Below are positions 1-11,963 of a stretch of 64,000 nt of DNA, in pieces. Made by a program: the position numbers and the translations under genes. The notes beneath the pieces were generated by a model. It was given only the letters and a program-made list of their open reading frames with translations. It made no database searches and was not told the origin of the DNA. The number at the start of each line of letters is the position of its first letter. The stretch's first letter is position 1. The DNA comes from Fructilactobacillus sanfranciscensis DSM 20451 (GTDB taxonomy: Bacteria > Bacillota > Bacilli > Lactobacillales > Lactobacillaceae): NCBI RefSeq assembly GCF_001436035.1, contig NZ_AYYM01000001.1, positions 62,001-126,000 of the forward strand. Direction: 5' to 3'.

Positions 1-265
1 TTTTTTCAATTTGCTTTAATTTATGATCACCATACTGGTAATTAAATTCGTTTTCTAAATCATTAATATCTAAATTCAATCTTTCAAAAATTTGTGGTAC
101 ACTTTCCCATGATTTAAAACATCCCTTGTTCTCAAGAGTACTTATTGTTGCTTGGGTACAGATGCCCTTTGCTAACTCCGTTTGTGACATATGGATATCT
201 TCACGACGACGCTTCACTATTACACTTAATTTCTGAAGCATTGACTTTGATGGAAAGATAATCAT
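1..265 (-). CDS. XRE-family HTH transcriptional regulator (C-terminus outside window)
   Basis: An open frame runs from ATG at 265 to the window edge without a stop, giving the first 88 residues. Residues 18-50 form an XRE-type helix-turn-helix (KRRREDIHMSQTELAKG followed by CTQATISTLE). The CTQATIS recognition helix resembles the Rgg/PlcR-type regulators that carry a TPR C-terminal domain; that domain would lie beyond the edge, so the subfamily is an inference. An AGGAG site at 276-280 sits 10 nt before the ATG and fixes the start. A dyad lies about 35 nt upstream and may be its own operator. Partial gene. Confidence 0.8.
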   Translation of the reverse strand, partial: MIIFPSKSMLQKLSVIVKRRREDIHMSQTELAKGICTQATISTLENKGCFKSWESVPQIFERLNLDINDLENEFNYQYGDHKLKQIEK

Positions 266-299
266 AAATAAAATTCTCCTGTCTGTTTTATAAAATTAA

Positions 300-315
300 A
301 GTTCAATTTTGAACT
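300..315. promoter_or_regulatory. Dyad in front of XRE regulator, possible operator
   Basis: Two perfect 7-bp inverted arms (AGTTCAA and TTGAACT) are separated by TT. The dyad lies about 35 bp upstream of the XRE gene start, between AT-rich promoter-like sequence and the ribosome site. HTH regulators often bind such dyads to control themselves; binding is an inference. Confidence 0.4.
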
Positions 316-423
316 ATATAAATAAAAAATTCAATTCTTGCTAAATAAATATCAACGATATAAATATAATTACGCAAAAAAGAAATAAAAAATTTTAAAT
401 AACCATTTATTATTTACCAAATT

Positions 424-480
424 AAAACATCTCCGAATTTAATTAATTTCAGTTAAAATTAATTATCGAAGATGCTTTTA
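424..480. terminator. Imperfect hairpin, possible terminator downstream of ddl
   Basis: AAAACATCT and AGATGCTTTT arms enclose a second AT-rich pairing (AATTAATTTC against AAAATTAATT). The hairpin lies just beyond the ddl stop on the side where its minus-strand transcript would end. The stem is interrupted, so the call is tentative. The rest of 266-533 shows no gene. Confidence 0.35.
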
Positions 481-533
481 TTTACCTGTTTAATATTATA
501 GTTTCAGTGTCTAACCTACTTCTTTTTAATTAA

Positions 534-1676
534 TTATTTGTTTGCATCATAAACTTTTTTTTGATCACCACTATTTAAAGGGATAAAATCATGGGCAATT
601 TTAGATTGACGTTCAAATTCTTCAAATGCTAATTCAATTAATTTATCAATTAATTCAGTATAACTAATTCCTGAAGCTTCCCATAGTTGAGGATAAAGCG
701 AAATATTCGTAAAACCAGGTAAAGTATTTATTTCACCGAGATATGGGGTGTAATCTTTTGAAACTAAGAAATCAATTCTTGCCATACCTTTTAACTCGAG
801 CGCTTTAAAAGCTTTAATTGCCATATCAGTGATTTCATCTGCAACTCCAGATGGAAGAGCTACGGGAATTGTAAATTCAACTTTACTAGCATCAACGAAC
901 TTATTGTCATAAGTATAAAAAGCATCGCTAGCTGGAACCTTAATTGCCCCAACTTTAGAACCCTTAGGATTTTCATTACCTAAAATTGAAATTTCAACTT
1001 CTTCAGGACCTTCAATTGCTTCTTCAACTAAGACCTTTGTATCATAACGAAGTGCATCCTTCATTCCTTCAGCATATTCACTTTGGTTTTCAACTTTATG
1101 AATTCCAATTGATGACCCTTGTCGTGATGGCTTAATGAACAATATTTTTGAATTTAGTCGTTCACTAATTTTCTCATAATTCCAATCATGATCATTTTCT
1201 GGGGTAACAAGAACATAATTAGTATTTCTTACGCCAACAACATCAAGAATTTTTTTTGTAATATCTTTATCATAAGCAATACCAGAAGCTAGACTACCAC
1301 TACCAACATATGGTTTTTGCAATAGGCGTAATAGACCTTGAATTGTACCATCTTCTCCCAAATTACCATGAATAATCGGGAAAAATACGTCAATATTCTT
1401 TTCCTTATTTAAATTGATAATGGGTTCTAAAGGATTACTTAAATCCATTTTGGGTACTACTTCATTAACTACTTCGGTTTCTTCTTCTCCATCAAAAACT
1501 CGAAGCGAATCTTCATTACTTAAGATAATTCCATCTCTGGTAATTAAAAATAAACTAACATCATATTTATTTTTATCTACAGCTTCATAAATATTATGTG
1601 CTGAACGTTTTGAAACATCATGTTCAGATGAATCTCCTCCAAATAATAATGCTAAATGTAATTTTTTATCTGTCAT
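534..1676 (-). CDS. ddl: D-alanine--D-alanine/D-lactate ligase
   Basis: ATP-grasp ligase that joins D-Ala to D-Ala or D-lactate for the end of the peptidoglycan stem peptide; cytoplasmic. At 380 aa it has the normal family length. Visible motifs are GGDSSEHDVS (13-22), HGNLGEDG (103-110), the ATP-grasp KPSRQGSS (182-189) and the C-terminal GEINTLPGF. At residue 260 (YDNKF) there is Phe where D-Ala-D-Ala ligases have Tyr (E. coli DdlB Tyr216). Phe at this site is the hallmark of the D-Ala-D-Lac ligases of Leuconostoc mesenteroides (Phe261) and lactobacilli, so depsipeptide-ended wall precursors and intrinsic vancomycin insensitivity are likely. It is transcribed apart from rodA, whose terminator lies between them. 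Confidence 0.95.
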   Translation of the reverse strand: MTDKKLHLALLFGGDSSEHDVSKRSAHNIYEAVDKNKYDVSLFLITRDGIILSNEDSLRVFDGEEETEVVNEVVPKMDLSNPLEPIINLNKEKNIDVFFPIIHGNLGEDGTIQGLLRLLQKPYVGSGSLASGIAYDKDITKKILDVVGVRNTNYVLVTPENDHDWNYEKISERLNSKILFIKPSRQGSSIGIHKVENQSEYAEGMKDALRYDTKVLVEEAIEGPEEVEISILGNENPKGSKVGAIKVPASDAFYTYDNKFVDASKVEFTIPVALPSGVADEITDMAIKAFKALELKGMARIDFLVSKDYTPYLGEINTLPGFTNISLYPQLWEASGISYTELIDKLIELAFEEFERQSKIAHDFIPLNSGDQKKVYDANK

Positions 1677-1742
1677 TCTTCTAACTCCCGTTCATAATTT
1701 CTGGAAACCTAAGTATATCATTTTTTGATAATTTTGATAATA

Positions 1743-1769
1743 AAAAAAGTATGTTAAACATACTTTTTT
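1743..1769 (-). terminator. Intrinsic terminator after rodA
   Basis: AAAAAAGTATG and CATACTTTTTT arms with a short TTAAA loop lie directly at the end of rodA on the minus strand, followed by T-rich sequence. Confidence 0.7.
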
Positions 1770-2964
1770 ATGAAAAATTTTTAATTGTGCTAAACATAGA
1801 ACTCTTATTATGATATTGCATTGACATAATTAATCCGATACCAATCATATTACCAATCAGTGCAGAACCACCTTGACTAATAAATGGTAATGGAATTCCA
1901 GTCATTGGAATTAAATCAATACTCATTCCAATATTTTCAACCACATGGAATAAAATCATCATAATTACCCCAGTTGAAATATATGCATAAAAAACATTTT
2001 TTGTTTCAAATGTAACTTTAATCATATTGTAAATTAATAAAAAGTACAACAAAATTAACATTGTTCCACCAATGAAGCCAAAATTTTCTCCCATTACGGA
2101 AAAAACCATATCTGATTCTCGTACTGGTACATATACATGAGAAACGTTAAAACCTGATCCAGTTAATCCACCAGATCCGATTGCTTGCATACTTCTCCAT
2201 AGTTGGAAAGCTGTGTTGCCAGAATCAGAAGAAGGATGTAACCAACTATCTATTCTAGCAAATTGATAGGCTTGGAAACCAAGTGAACTTAAAATCGAAC
2301 GTCCACCGGATGTGACCACCATAGCAATTGCAGCACCACTTATTCCAAAAAACACTAATAAACCAGGTCCTAAAATTTCCCAAGAAATTCCAGAGACAAT
2401 TAATAAACCACCAAGAATTGCAATGAAAACAATTGTAGTTCCAAAATCATTTTGTAGTTTTAATAATACAATTACTGGAAGTGTCCAAAGAAACATTTTT
2501 CCAATTAGATTCCAATCATTGCGTAACGTATGATGTGGATACTCTGCATTATGTTGTGCAATAATCCGGGCTTCCATCAATATATAGGCTGGTTTCATAA
2601 CTTCAGAAGGCTGAAAAGTAAATGGTCCCAGTGCAAACCAACTTTTAGCCCCCGTTTGAATAAAGTACGCTCTACTGTATAGAAATAAAACAACAAACAA
2701 GAGAAATAAACCAAAACCATATATATATGGTGCGATTTTCCAAAGTTGTTCTGAATCAAACTGCATAACAATTACAATTGTAATCGCACCAATTACATAC
2801 CAAATAATTTGTGAAATAACAGCTTTTAAGACAGAAACTGTTCCAGTATCATGATATGCAGCAACATAAATTGATCCAATCCCAATTAAAGCTAACAATA
2901 GAACACAAAAAATTATTCTCCAATCAATTCTGTTATCGTTTTTTACTTGTAGTCTTTGAAACAC
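1768..2964 (-). CDS. rodA: SEDS peptidoglycan polymerase RodA
   Basis: FtsW/RodA/SpoVE-family membrane protein of 398 aa with about ten hydrophobic segments; SEDS proteins polymerise lipid II glycan chains. The C-terminal signature GIPLPFISQGGSALIGN is present. Assignment to RodA rather than FtsW rests on context: it follows mbl and murA, while a second SEDS gene sits beside ylbG where ftsW is expected. The start is GTG at 2964, with GAGGGGAG a few bases upstream. It is the last gene of the DUF1146-murA-mbl-yidD-rodA unit. Confidence 0.9.
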   Translation of the reverse strand: MFQRLQVKNDNRIDWRIIFCVLLLALIGIGSIYVAAYHDTGTVSVLKAVISQIIWYVIGAITIVIVMQFDSEQLWKIAPYIYGFGLFLLFVVLFLYSRAYFIQTGAKSWFALGPFTFQPSEVMKPAYILMEARIIAQHNAEYPHHTLRNDWNLIGKMFLWTLPVIVLLKLQNDFGTTIVFIAILGGLLIVSGISWEILGPGLLVFFGISGAAIAMVVTSGGRSILSSLGFQAYQFARIDSWLHPSSDSGNTAFQLWRSMQAIGSGGLTGSGFNVSHVYVPVRESDMVFSVMGENFGFIGGTMLILLYFLLIYNMIKVTFETKNVFYAYISTGVIMMILFHVVENIGMSIDLIPMTGIPLPFISQGGSALIGNMIGIGLIMSMQYHNKSSMFSTIKNFS

Positions 2965-3001
2965 GATAAACTCCCCTCAGTATCAGTAATTCAAAAAAGG
3001 A

Positions 3002-3217
3002 CTATCTTTGATGCAAATTAAATTCTCTAATTACTTGATGAAGAGCTTCTTCTTCATTTTTTTCATGAAAGGTATTTTCTCCAACTATCACATCAAACTT
3101 ACCGTCATTTTCAGAAATAGTTCCAACAGTTTGATTATTTATTTGTACAAGACGAACATTTTCATCGCTTGAATCATTAATAACCTTAATCTCGATTTCT
3201 TTTTGCTTACGTGACAT
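3002..3217 (-). CDS. DUF2969 protein from internal start
   Basis: A 71-aa reading from ATG 3217, in the same frame as yidD. AAAGGAG lies 5 nt upstream of the ATG (3225-3231 region), a textbook ribosome site that a mere linker would not need. The product (MSRKQKEIEIKV to IREFNLHQR) matches the small DUF2969 family of Lactobacillaceae, whose function is unknown. It sits between yidD and rodA, so a wall-related role is possible but unproven. Confidence 0.7.
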   Translation of the reverse strand: MSRKQKEIEIKVINDSSDENVRLVQINNQTVGTISENDGKFDVIVGENTFHEKNEEEALHQVIREFNLHQR

Positions 3218-3490
3218 ATTTTTCTCCTTTAGAAATAAATTATTAACTATTTGGTTGTTTCTACGAACACTAAAATAAGTTGGAACTGGATCATATCCGC
3301 CTTTTACAAATGGATTACATCTAATTATTCTAGAAAGACCCATTAAAATTCCAAGAAAAAAACCAAATTGTTCAATTGCTATTTGCATGTAATTTGAACA
3401 AGTTGGTTGATATCTACAACTAGCTGGTGTATAGGCAGAAACATATTTTTGATAAAGATGAATTATGAAAACTGATAATCTTTTCAACAC
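3002..3490 (-). CDS. yidD: YidD-DUF2969 in-frame fusion
   Basis: Residues 1-91 are YidD, the membrane protein insertion efficiency factor: an amphipathic start (LSVFIIHLYQKYVSAY), the SCRYQPTCSNYM cysteine motif and NPFVKGGYDPVP. YidD proteins are usually 70-100 aa. Here the frame runs on without a stop into a complete DUF2969 protein that begins at the internal Met92 (71 aa). In related bacteria these are normally two adjacent genes. A strong ribosome site precedes the internal ATG, so free DUF2969 product is probably also made. The fusion looks like loss of the yidD stop codon; a sequencing error cannot be excluded. Confidence 0.85.
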   Translation of the reverse strand: MLKRLSVFIIHLYQKYVSAYTPASCRYQPTCSNYMQIAIEQFGFFLGILMGLSRIIRCNPFVKGGYDPVPTYFSVRRNNQIVNNLFLKEKNMSRKQKEIEIKVINDSSDENVRLVQINNQTVGTISENDGKFDVIVGENTFHEKNEEEALHQVIREFNLHQR

Positions 3491-3495
3491 TTATC

Positions 3496-4527
3496 CTAGT
3501 TATTATTTCCAAAGAAACTAAAACGTTTTTTATTTGCTTTTGGTGCTTCTTTATCCATATGATCTAAAAGAGCACCAGCACCTTTAGCAACATTTTCAAG
3601 TGGATCGTCTGAAATAATTACAGGAACAGTTAATGCACTAGAAATTACAGTATCAATATCAGTAAGCATTGAACCTCCACCAGTTAGCATTACACCACGA
3701 TCAATAATATCAGCTGCTAATTCTGGGGGAATTGTTTCAAGTACACTTTTGGCACCATTGATAATAATTGAAATGGTACCATGGAGTGCTTCTGCAATTT
3801 CTTTATTATTAATTGTAATTGAGCTTGGCATTCCAGTGACTGAATCACGCCCACGGACTTTCATTTCTTTGATTTCAGAAACATCTAAGTCAGCAGTTCC
3901 AATTTCTTTTTTGATATTTTCAGCGGTATGTTCCCCAATCACAATGTTGCGATTACGTTTTAGGTACTCCACAATATCGCGATTCATAACATCACCAGCA
4001 ACTTTAAGTGATTCACTAGCTACAATGTCACCAAGTGAAACAACTGCAATATCAGAAGTACCACCACCAATATCAATTACCATGCTACCAGTTGGTTCAA
4101 AAATATTCATTCCCGCACCAATAGCAGCAACTTTAGGTTCTTCTTCGATAAAGACTTCTCCACCAACTGCTTTTTGAGCGGCTTCAATAATCGCTTTTCT
4201 TTCAATATTAGTAATATTAGTTGGGGCACAAATCATTACTTTAGGTTTTGAAACAACCTTTTTAACATTTAATTTGTTGATAAAATATGTCAACATTGAT
4301 TCAGTAACATCAAAATCAGAAATAACTCCATCCTTTAAAGGACGAATTGCTTTAATATTTCCAGGTGTTCTTCCAACCATTTCGTATGCTTCTTTACCCA
4401 CAGCTAAAACTTTGTTAGTTTTAGTGTCAACAGCAACGACAGAAGGTTCATTAAGCACGACGCCTTTGCCAGTAACAGAAACAAGAACATTGGCAGTTCC
4501 TAAATCAATACCAATATCTTCAGCCAT
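3496..4527 (-). CDS. mbl: MreB-like actin homologue Mbl
   Basis: Bacterial actin of the MreB/Mbl family, which forms membrane-bound filaments that direct side-wall synthesis by the elongation machinery. It shows the phosphate-1 motif IGIDLGTANV, phosphate-2 IDIGGGTSDIAV and the adenosine motif LTGGGSML. A TTG upstream at 4545 would add six residues, but that stretch contains the ribosome site (GGAAG, 4535-4540), so ATG 4527 (MAEDIGIDLG) is the start, giving 343 aa. Its place downstream of murA/DUF1146 and upstream of rodA matches mbl; discrimination from mreB is by context. Confidence 0.92.
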   Translation of the reverse strand: MAEDIGIDLGTANVLVSVTGKGVVLNEPSVVAVDTKTNKVLAVGKEAYEMVGRTPGNIKAIRPLKDGVISDFDVTESMLTYFINKLNVKKVVSKPKVMICAPTNITNIERKAIIEAAQKAVGGEVFIEEEPKVAAIGAGMNIFEPTGSMVIDIGGGTSDIAVVSLGDIVASESLKVAGDVMNRDIVEYLKRNRNIVIGEHTAENIKKEIGTADLDVSEIKEMKVRGRDSVTGMPSSITINNKEIAEALHGTISIIINGAKSVLETIPPELAADIIDRGVMLTGGGSMLTDIDTVISSALTVPVIISDDPLENVAKGAGALLDHMDKEAPKANKKRFSFFGNNN

Positions 4528-4600
4528 AATTTTTCTTCCTTTCAATTCTCAATTTAATAATCAAATTATATCATAGTAATAAAATAAACTATTTTTCTTT

Positions 4601-5863
4601 TTATTTTACTCTTTTTATATCAGCACCTAATTTACGTAATTTTGCTTCAATATCATAGTACCCTCGATCAAGGTAATTAAGATTAGTAACCGTGGTTTTT
4701 CCACTTGCAACTAAACCAGCTAAGATTAGAGCAGCAGCAGCTCTTAAATCAGTCGCTGAAACTTCGGCCCCTTTAAATTGAGTGGGTCCATGCATCACTA
4801 CGACATTACCCTTAATTTCATACTTAGCATTCATTCTACGGAGTTCATCAAGATGCATAAATCGATTCTCAAACACATTTTCAGTTAAAGTACTTACACC
4901 ATTAGCAGCAAGCTGCAAAATAGTCATTTGAGGTTGCATATCAGTTGGAAACCCAGGATATGGGGCTGTTTCAACATCAACTGGTTTCAAAACATCTGGA
5001 CCAATAATTCGAATCCCATTTTTTTCTTGTTTAACTGTAACTCCCATTTCGCGAAGTTTAGAAATAAATGGAACACTGTGTTCTGCAATTGCATCTTCAA
5101 TTAAAACATTACCTTGCGTTAATGCAGCCGCTGCCATATAAGTTTCTGCTTCGATTCGATCTTGAACCACTGCATGTTCAACACCGTTGAGTGCTTTGAC
5201 TCCTTCAATTGTAATTGTATCAGTTCCAGCTCCAGAAATTTTTGCACCCATTTGGTTTAGCATTTCAACTAAATCAACAATTTCAGGTTCCCGAGCAACA
5301 TTTTTAATAACAGTGGTTCCTTTTGCAAGAGTCGCTGCCATCATAACGTTTTGGGTAGCTCCCACGCTAGGAAAATCAAAGTAAATATCAGTGCCAATCA
5401 ATCCATTTGGAGCAGATGCTTCTACGTAACCATCTTGAAGTTCAACATGGGCACCCATTGCTTCAAAGCCTTTTAGATGAATGTCAATTGGACGAGAACC
5501 AATTGCACATCCACCAGGAAGTGATACTCGTGCCTTTCCTAGTCGAGCCAATAATGGTCCTAATACGACAATTGAAGCACGCATTTTTGATACATATTCA
5601 AATGGTGCTTCTGAAGTTAATTTTCCAGTTGCATCTACTGTAATAATATTATTAGTTTCATCAAAGTTAACTTTTGCATGCAAACTTTCTAAAACGTCAT
5701 TCATAAGATGAACATCTGAAAGAATCGGACTATTAGTTAATACTGATTCACCATCACTAGCTAAAATCGTCGCTGCTAAAATTGGTAAAACTGCATTTTT
5801 AGCCCCTTCAATATGCACATTTCCAGTGAGTTTATGCCCACCGTGTAAAATAATCTTTTCCAC
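4601..5863 (-). CDS. murA: UDP-N-acetylglucosamine 1-carboxyvinyltransferase MurA
   Basis: Transfers enolpyruvate from PEP to UDP-GlcNAc, the first committed step of peptidoglycan synthesis; cytoplasmic. The 420-aa length is typical. EGAKNAVLP holds Lys22 and Asn23, and [11 protein letters not shown] carries the catalytic Cys119 that fosfomycin modifies; this cysteine is intact. The start is GTG at 5863, preceded by AGGGGATAG. It follows DUF1146 by about 18 nt, as in other Firmicutes, and mbl follows. Confidence 0.96.
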   Translation of the reverse strand: MEKIILHGGHKLTGNVHIEGAKNAVLPILAATILASDGESVLTNSPILSDVHLMNDVLESLHAKVNFDETNNIITVDATGKLTSEAPFEYVSKMRASIVVLGPLLARLGKARVSLPGGCAIGSRPIDIHLKGFEAMGAHVELQDGYVEASAPNGLIGTDIYFDFPSVGATQNVMMAATLAKGTTVIKNVAREPEIVDLVEMLNQMGAKISGAGTDTITIEGVKALNGVEHAVVQDRIEAETYMAAAALTQGNVLIEDAIAEHSVPFISKLREMGVTVKQEKNGIRIIGPDVLKPVDVETAPYPGFPTDMQPQMTILQLAANGVSTLTENVFENRFMHLDELRRMNAKYEIKGNVVVMHGPTQFKGAEVSATDLRAAAALILAGLVASGKTTVTNLNYLDRGYYDIEAKLRKLGADIKRVK

Positions 5864-5881
5864 GAAACTATCCCCTAGGTT

Positions 5882-6109
5882 TTAAAATAATAAAGTTAAA
5901 TTTTTTATGTTTTCAATAAATGAAAGAAAAAATGAACTACAAAGAAAACCAATTGCAATTGAAAACATTACAATTAAAACTTTTCCTTGTTTTTCTTGAA
6001 TTGGTAAAAACCGTTCGAAATGAACTCCTTGTATTGCCCAAAATGCTAAAAGTACAAAAAAAATCTGACATACGACATCAATTAAGGCCTGAATTCCAAA
6101 AATATTCAT
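5882..6109 (-). CDS. DUF1146 (YwzB-type) small membrane protein
   Basis: A 75-aa protein with two hydrophobic segments (about residues 8-25 and 43-65) and the conserved central part WAIQGVHFERFL. It matches the DUF1146 family, commonly found between the atp operon and murA in Firmicutes. Function is unknown. It is the first gene of the murA-mbl-yidD-rodA unit and has GGAGGG before its ATG. Confidence 0.85.
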   Translation of the reverse strand: MNIFGIQALIDVVCQIFFVLLAFWAIQGVHFERFLPIQEKQGKVLIVMFSIAIGFLCSSFFLSFIENIKNLTLLF

Positions 6110-6215
6110 TCTTCTTTTCCCTCCAATTATACCCCTATAATAATATCACAATTATTAAAGAATGTCCTTTATACCAATGGTTTTACAGTTTCTTAATAAA
6201 ATTAAAAATCAGCAA

Positions 6216-6254
6216 ACAAAAAGCGACTGAATTCATAAAAGAATTCAGTCGCTT
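6216..6254 (-). terminator. Intrinsic terminator of the atp operon
   Basis: A perfect 13-bp stem (AGCGACTGAATTC with GAATTCAGTCGCT), a short loop, and a T-rich tract on the minus strand, about 30 nt beyond the atpC stop. Sequence from 6110 to 6215 must hold the promoter of the DUF1146-murA unit. Confidence 0.9.
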
Positions 6255-6284
6255 AGCATTAGAATAAACTAATGTTATTTTTAA

Positions 6285-6707
6285 TTAATGCTCTGAAATA
6301 TCAATACGGTTAATCGCTCTTCGTAGGGCAACTTCGGCACGTTTCATAGAATCAGTATCATGAGTCTCATTGGCTTCTTTAAGGTGAGCTTGAGCACGTT
6401 CCTTTGCACTTTCAGCACGAGCAACATCAATATCACCTTTAAGTTCAGCACTATCAGCAACAATAGTTAGCTCATTATTAGAAAATTCAACAAATCCGCC
6501 ATTTACAGCTAAAATATCAGAATTTTCTGCAGACTTAATTTGCGCAGAACCAATTTTTAAAGAAGCAATCACTGGAATGTGATTAGCCATAATACCTAAT
6601 TCACCTGATTGTGTCTGAACAACTGCAAGTGAACATTTATCATTTGAATATACTTCACCATCAGGAGTAACGATACTAACGGTTAACACTGAACTATTAT
6701 CAGCCAA
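6285..6707 (-). CDS. atpC: F1Fo ATP synthase epsilon subunit
   Basis: The 140-aa epsilon subunit of the F1 central stalk has an N-terminal beta-sandwich (LTVSIVTPDGEVYS, GELGIMANHIPVIASL) and a C-terminal helical hairpin rich in Ala, Arg and Glu. It couples rotation to catalysis and can restrain ATP hydrolysis. The start is TTG at 6707 with AGGAGGG just upstream. It is the last gene of the operon; the terminator follows. Confidence 0.95.
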   Translation of the reverse strand: MADNSSVLTVSIVTPDGEVYSNDKCSLAVVQTQSGELGIMANHIPVIASLKIGSAQIKSAENSDILAVNGGFVEFSNNELTIVADSAELKGDIDVARAESAKERAQAHLKEANETHDTDSMKRAEVALRRAINRIDISEH

Positions 6708-6719
6708 TTAGAACCCTCC

Positions 6720-8138
<1,419 letters not shown>

Positions 8139-8152
8139 TTAATTCCTCCTCT

Positions 8153-9067
8153 TTAGTGATTCAATGCTTCCTGACCACCAGTAATTTCAGTGATTTCAGT
8201 AGTAATAGCAGCTTGTCTAGCTCTATTGTATTTTAATTCCAAACTTGAAATTAAATCGCCAGCATTATCTGTAGCAGCTTTCATTGCCATTGAGCTTGAA
8301 GAATGCTCGGCAGTTTTTGCATCTAAGATAGCTCCATAAACCAAACTTTCAGTATATTGTGGCAAAATAGCTTCTAATACTTCTTTTTCAGAAGGTTCGA
8401 CGTCATATTCAGCTGATAAAACTTCTGTCTTAACAGCTGATCCGGCACCATTTGCACCGTCCATACTTTCTTCAACAGCTTCACGGTCCATTGGGAACAA
8501 TTTTTGTGCTTTAAAATCAGAACGAATCCGATTTACAAAGTGATTGGAACAAACGTATAGTTCAGTAAAGACACCATCTTCGTACATCTGACTAATTGCT
8601 TTAACAATTTCCTTAACTTCACTAAACGTTGGAATATCAGAAACACCGCGATATTCGTAAGCAACATCAGCACCATTTTTTTTATAGAAATCAGCACCAT
8701 TACCCCCAACTGCAAGGATTAAATAATCTGCTTTGTTCGGAGTATGCTTTTCGATGAAGCGATTAGTTCCACGAATTGCATTACTATTGTAGCTTCCAAC
8801 CATTCCACGATCCGATGTAATCACTAAGTATGCTGTCTTAGACTTACCACTATCAGCACTTGAAGGTTTTTGGTTGTCTAACATATGAGTATTAGCAAGG
8901 TGCATCACAACTGACTTAATCTTAGAAACATATTGATCATATGTTTTTGTTTGACCTTGGATTTGGTTTAACTTAACCGTTTGAACCATTTCCATTGCTT
9001 CCGTGATTTTACGAGTACTTTTTGTTGATGCAATTCGATGCTTAACTTCATTCATTGATTCAACCAT
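8153..9067 (-). CDS. atpG: F1Fo ATP synthase gamma subunit
   Basis: Central-stalk gamma subunit (304 aa). The N-terminal coiled-coil helix has the family signature RIASTKSTRKITEAMEMV and the C-terminal helix ends ELKYNRARQAAITTEITEI, which pairs with it to form the rotor shaft. A linker around residues 190-205 is rich in Gly, Ala, Ser and Glu. GGGAGGTC precedes ATG 9067. Confidence 0.97.
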   Translation of the reverse strand: MVESMNEVKHRIASTKSTRKITEAMEMVQTVKLNQIQGQTKTYDQYVSKIKSVVMHLANTHMLDNQKPSSADSGKSKTAYLVITSDRGMVGSYNSNAIRGTNRFIEKHTPNKADYLILAVGGNGADFYKKNGADVAYEYRGVSDIPTFSEVKEIVKAISQMYEDGVFTELYVCSNHFVNRIRSDFKAQKLFPMDREAVEESMDGANGAGSAVKTEVLSAEYDVEPSEKEVLEAILPQYTESLVYGAILDAKTAEHSSSSMAMKAATDNAGDLISSLELKYNRARQAAITTEITEITGGQEALNH

Positions 9068-9087
9068 GACTATGACCTCCCTTCAAG

Positions 9088-10629
<1,542 letters not shown>

Positions 10630-10645
10630 TTATTGAAAGATATCA

Positions 10646-11191
10646 TTATTTTAATAATAACCGCTTTACTTGTTCAATCTTAGTACGAATACTTCCATCA
10701 AACACCACGTCCGATGATCTAAGAATTACACCACCGATAATATCTGGATTATTTTTTGTAGACAATTCAACTTTTTTAGCATTAATTCGTTTACCGAATG
10801 ACTTAGCTAAATTATCCTTTTCAGTATGACTTAATGGAATTGCAGTAGTTGCTTCTGCTTTTACAATTCCATGTTTTTCATTATATAAATTATTAAATTC
10901 ATCAATAACTGCACCCAAATCATTAATACGATGATATTCGAATAACATGTTAATCAAATTTTTTACGTATTGTGAAGAAACGCTAGCAACCAAAGGATTT
11001 AATAATGATTCTTTTTGCTTACCATCCAAAGCAACTCCGCTTAACGCAATTTCCAATTCTGGATCTGCACGAAGTACTTCTTGAAGCGCATTCAATTCTG
11101 CTTTGGCAGTGTCAACCTCGTTGTCACTAGCTAAAGCTTCATAAAGCGCTTTTGAATAACGTTTGGCAACATCAAGCTTAGTTAGACTCAT
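10646..11191 (-). CDS. atpH: F1Fo ATP synthase delta subunit
   Basis: Peripheral-stalk delta subunit joining F1 to the b subunit. The start is placed at ATG 11191 ([16 protein letters not shown], 181 aa): this matches family N-termini and has GAAGGG upstream, whereas the longer frame (to 11221) adds ten residues lying inside atpF. With this start it overlaps the 3' end of atpF by 14 bp, suggesting coupled translation. The C-terminal signature [20 protein letters not shown] is present. Confidence 0.93.
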   Translation of the reverse strand: MSLTKLDVAKRYSKALYEALASDNEVDTAKAELNALQEVLRADPELEIALSGVALDGKQKESLLNPLVASVSSQYVKNLINMLFEYHRINDLGAVIDEFNNLYNEKHGIVKAEATTAIPLSHTEKDNLAKSFGKRINAKKVELSTKNNPDIIGGVILRSSDVVFDGSIRTKIEQVKRLLLK

Positions 11192-11693
11192 TATTACCCA
11201 ACCCTTCAATATAAGAATCAATTAATGCCTTTTGATCATCAGCATTTAAGCTCTTCTTAATGATTTTGGAAGCAATTTCAATAGATAAATCTGCTACGTC
11301 ATTTTTAGAATCGGCAAGAGCATCTTTCTTTTGTTGCTCAATATCTGCTTGTGCTTTTTCTTTAAGCGATTGAGCATCTGAACGAGCTTCTTCGATAATT
11401 GAATCACGACGCTTGTCACCTGTTTGTTGAGCTTTATTAATGATTTTGCTAGCTTCTTCTTGTAAATTAGCAAGTGCATCTTGGCGTTGTTTTTCTAAGT
11501 CAACTGCTTTATTTCTTGCTTGCTCAGCTGTATCAATATCATTTGAGATTTTGTCAGCACGATCTTGCATCATTTTTGTAACCGGTTTCCAAGCTACAAC
11601 TTTGATACCAAACATTAAAATAAGAAATAAAGCCGCATAAAATAGTGCATCACCAATGTTAAATTCAGCTCCAACAATTAAATGTGTAAACAT
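11178..11693 (-). CDS. atpF: F1Fo ATP synthase b subunit
   Basis: 171 aa with one N-terminal membrane segment (about residues 14-33) followed by [18 protein letters not shown] and a long charged coiled coil rich in Ala, Gln, Glu and Lys. Two copies form the peripheral stalk. It follows atpE and overlaps atpH. Confidence 0.95.
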   Translation of the reverse strand: MFTHLIVGAEFNIGDALFYAALFLILMFGIKVVAWKPVTKMMQDRADKISNDIDTAEQARNKAVDLEKQRQDALANLQEEASKIINKAQQTGDKRRDSIIEEARSDAQSLKEKAQADIEQQKKDALADSKNDVADLSIEIASKIIKKSLNADDQKALIDSYIEGLGNNESN

Positions 11694-11731
11694 CTATTGA
11701 CACCTCCTTTTTCAAAAGTAGAAAAACGTTA

Positions 11732-11956
<225 letters not shown>

Positions 11957-11963
11957 CTATTTT

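Noticed and set aside
3749-4177. 142-codon open frame on the plus strand inside mbl
   Set aside because: Antisense shadow of a conserved gene; composition is what the reverse of an AT-rich coding frame gives.
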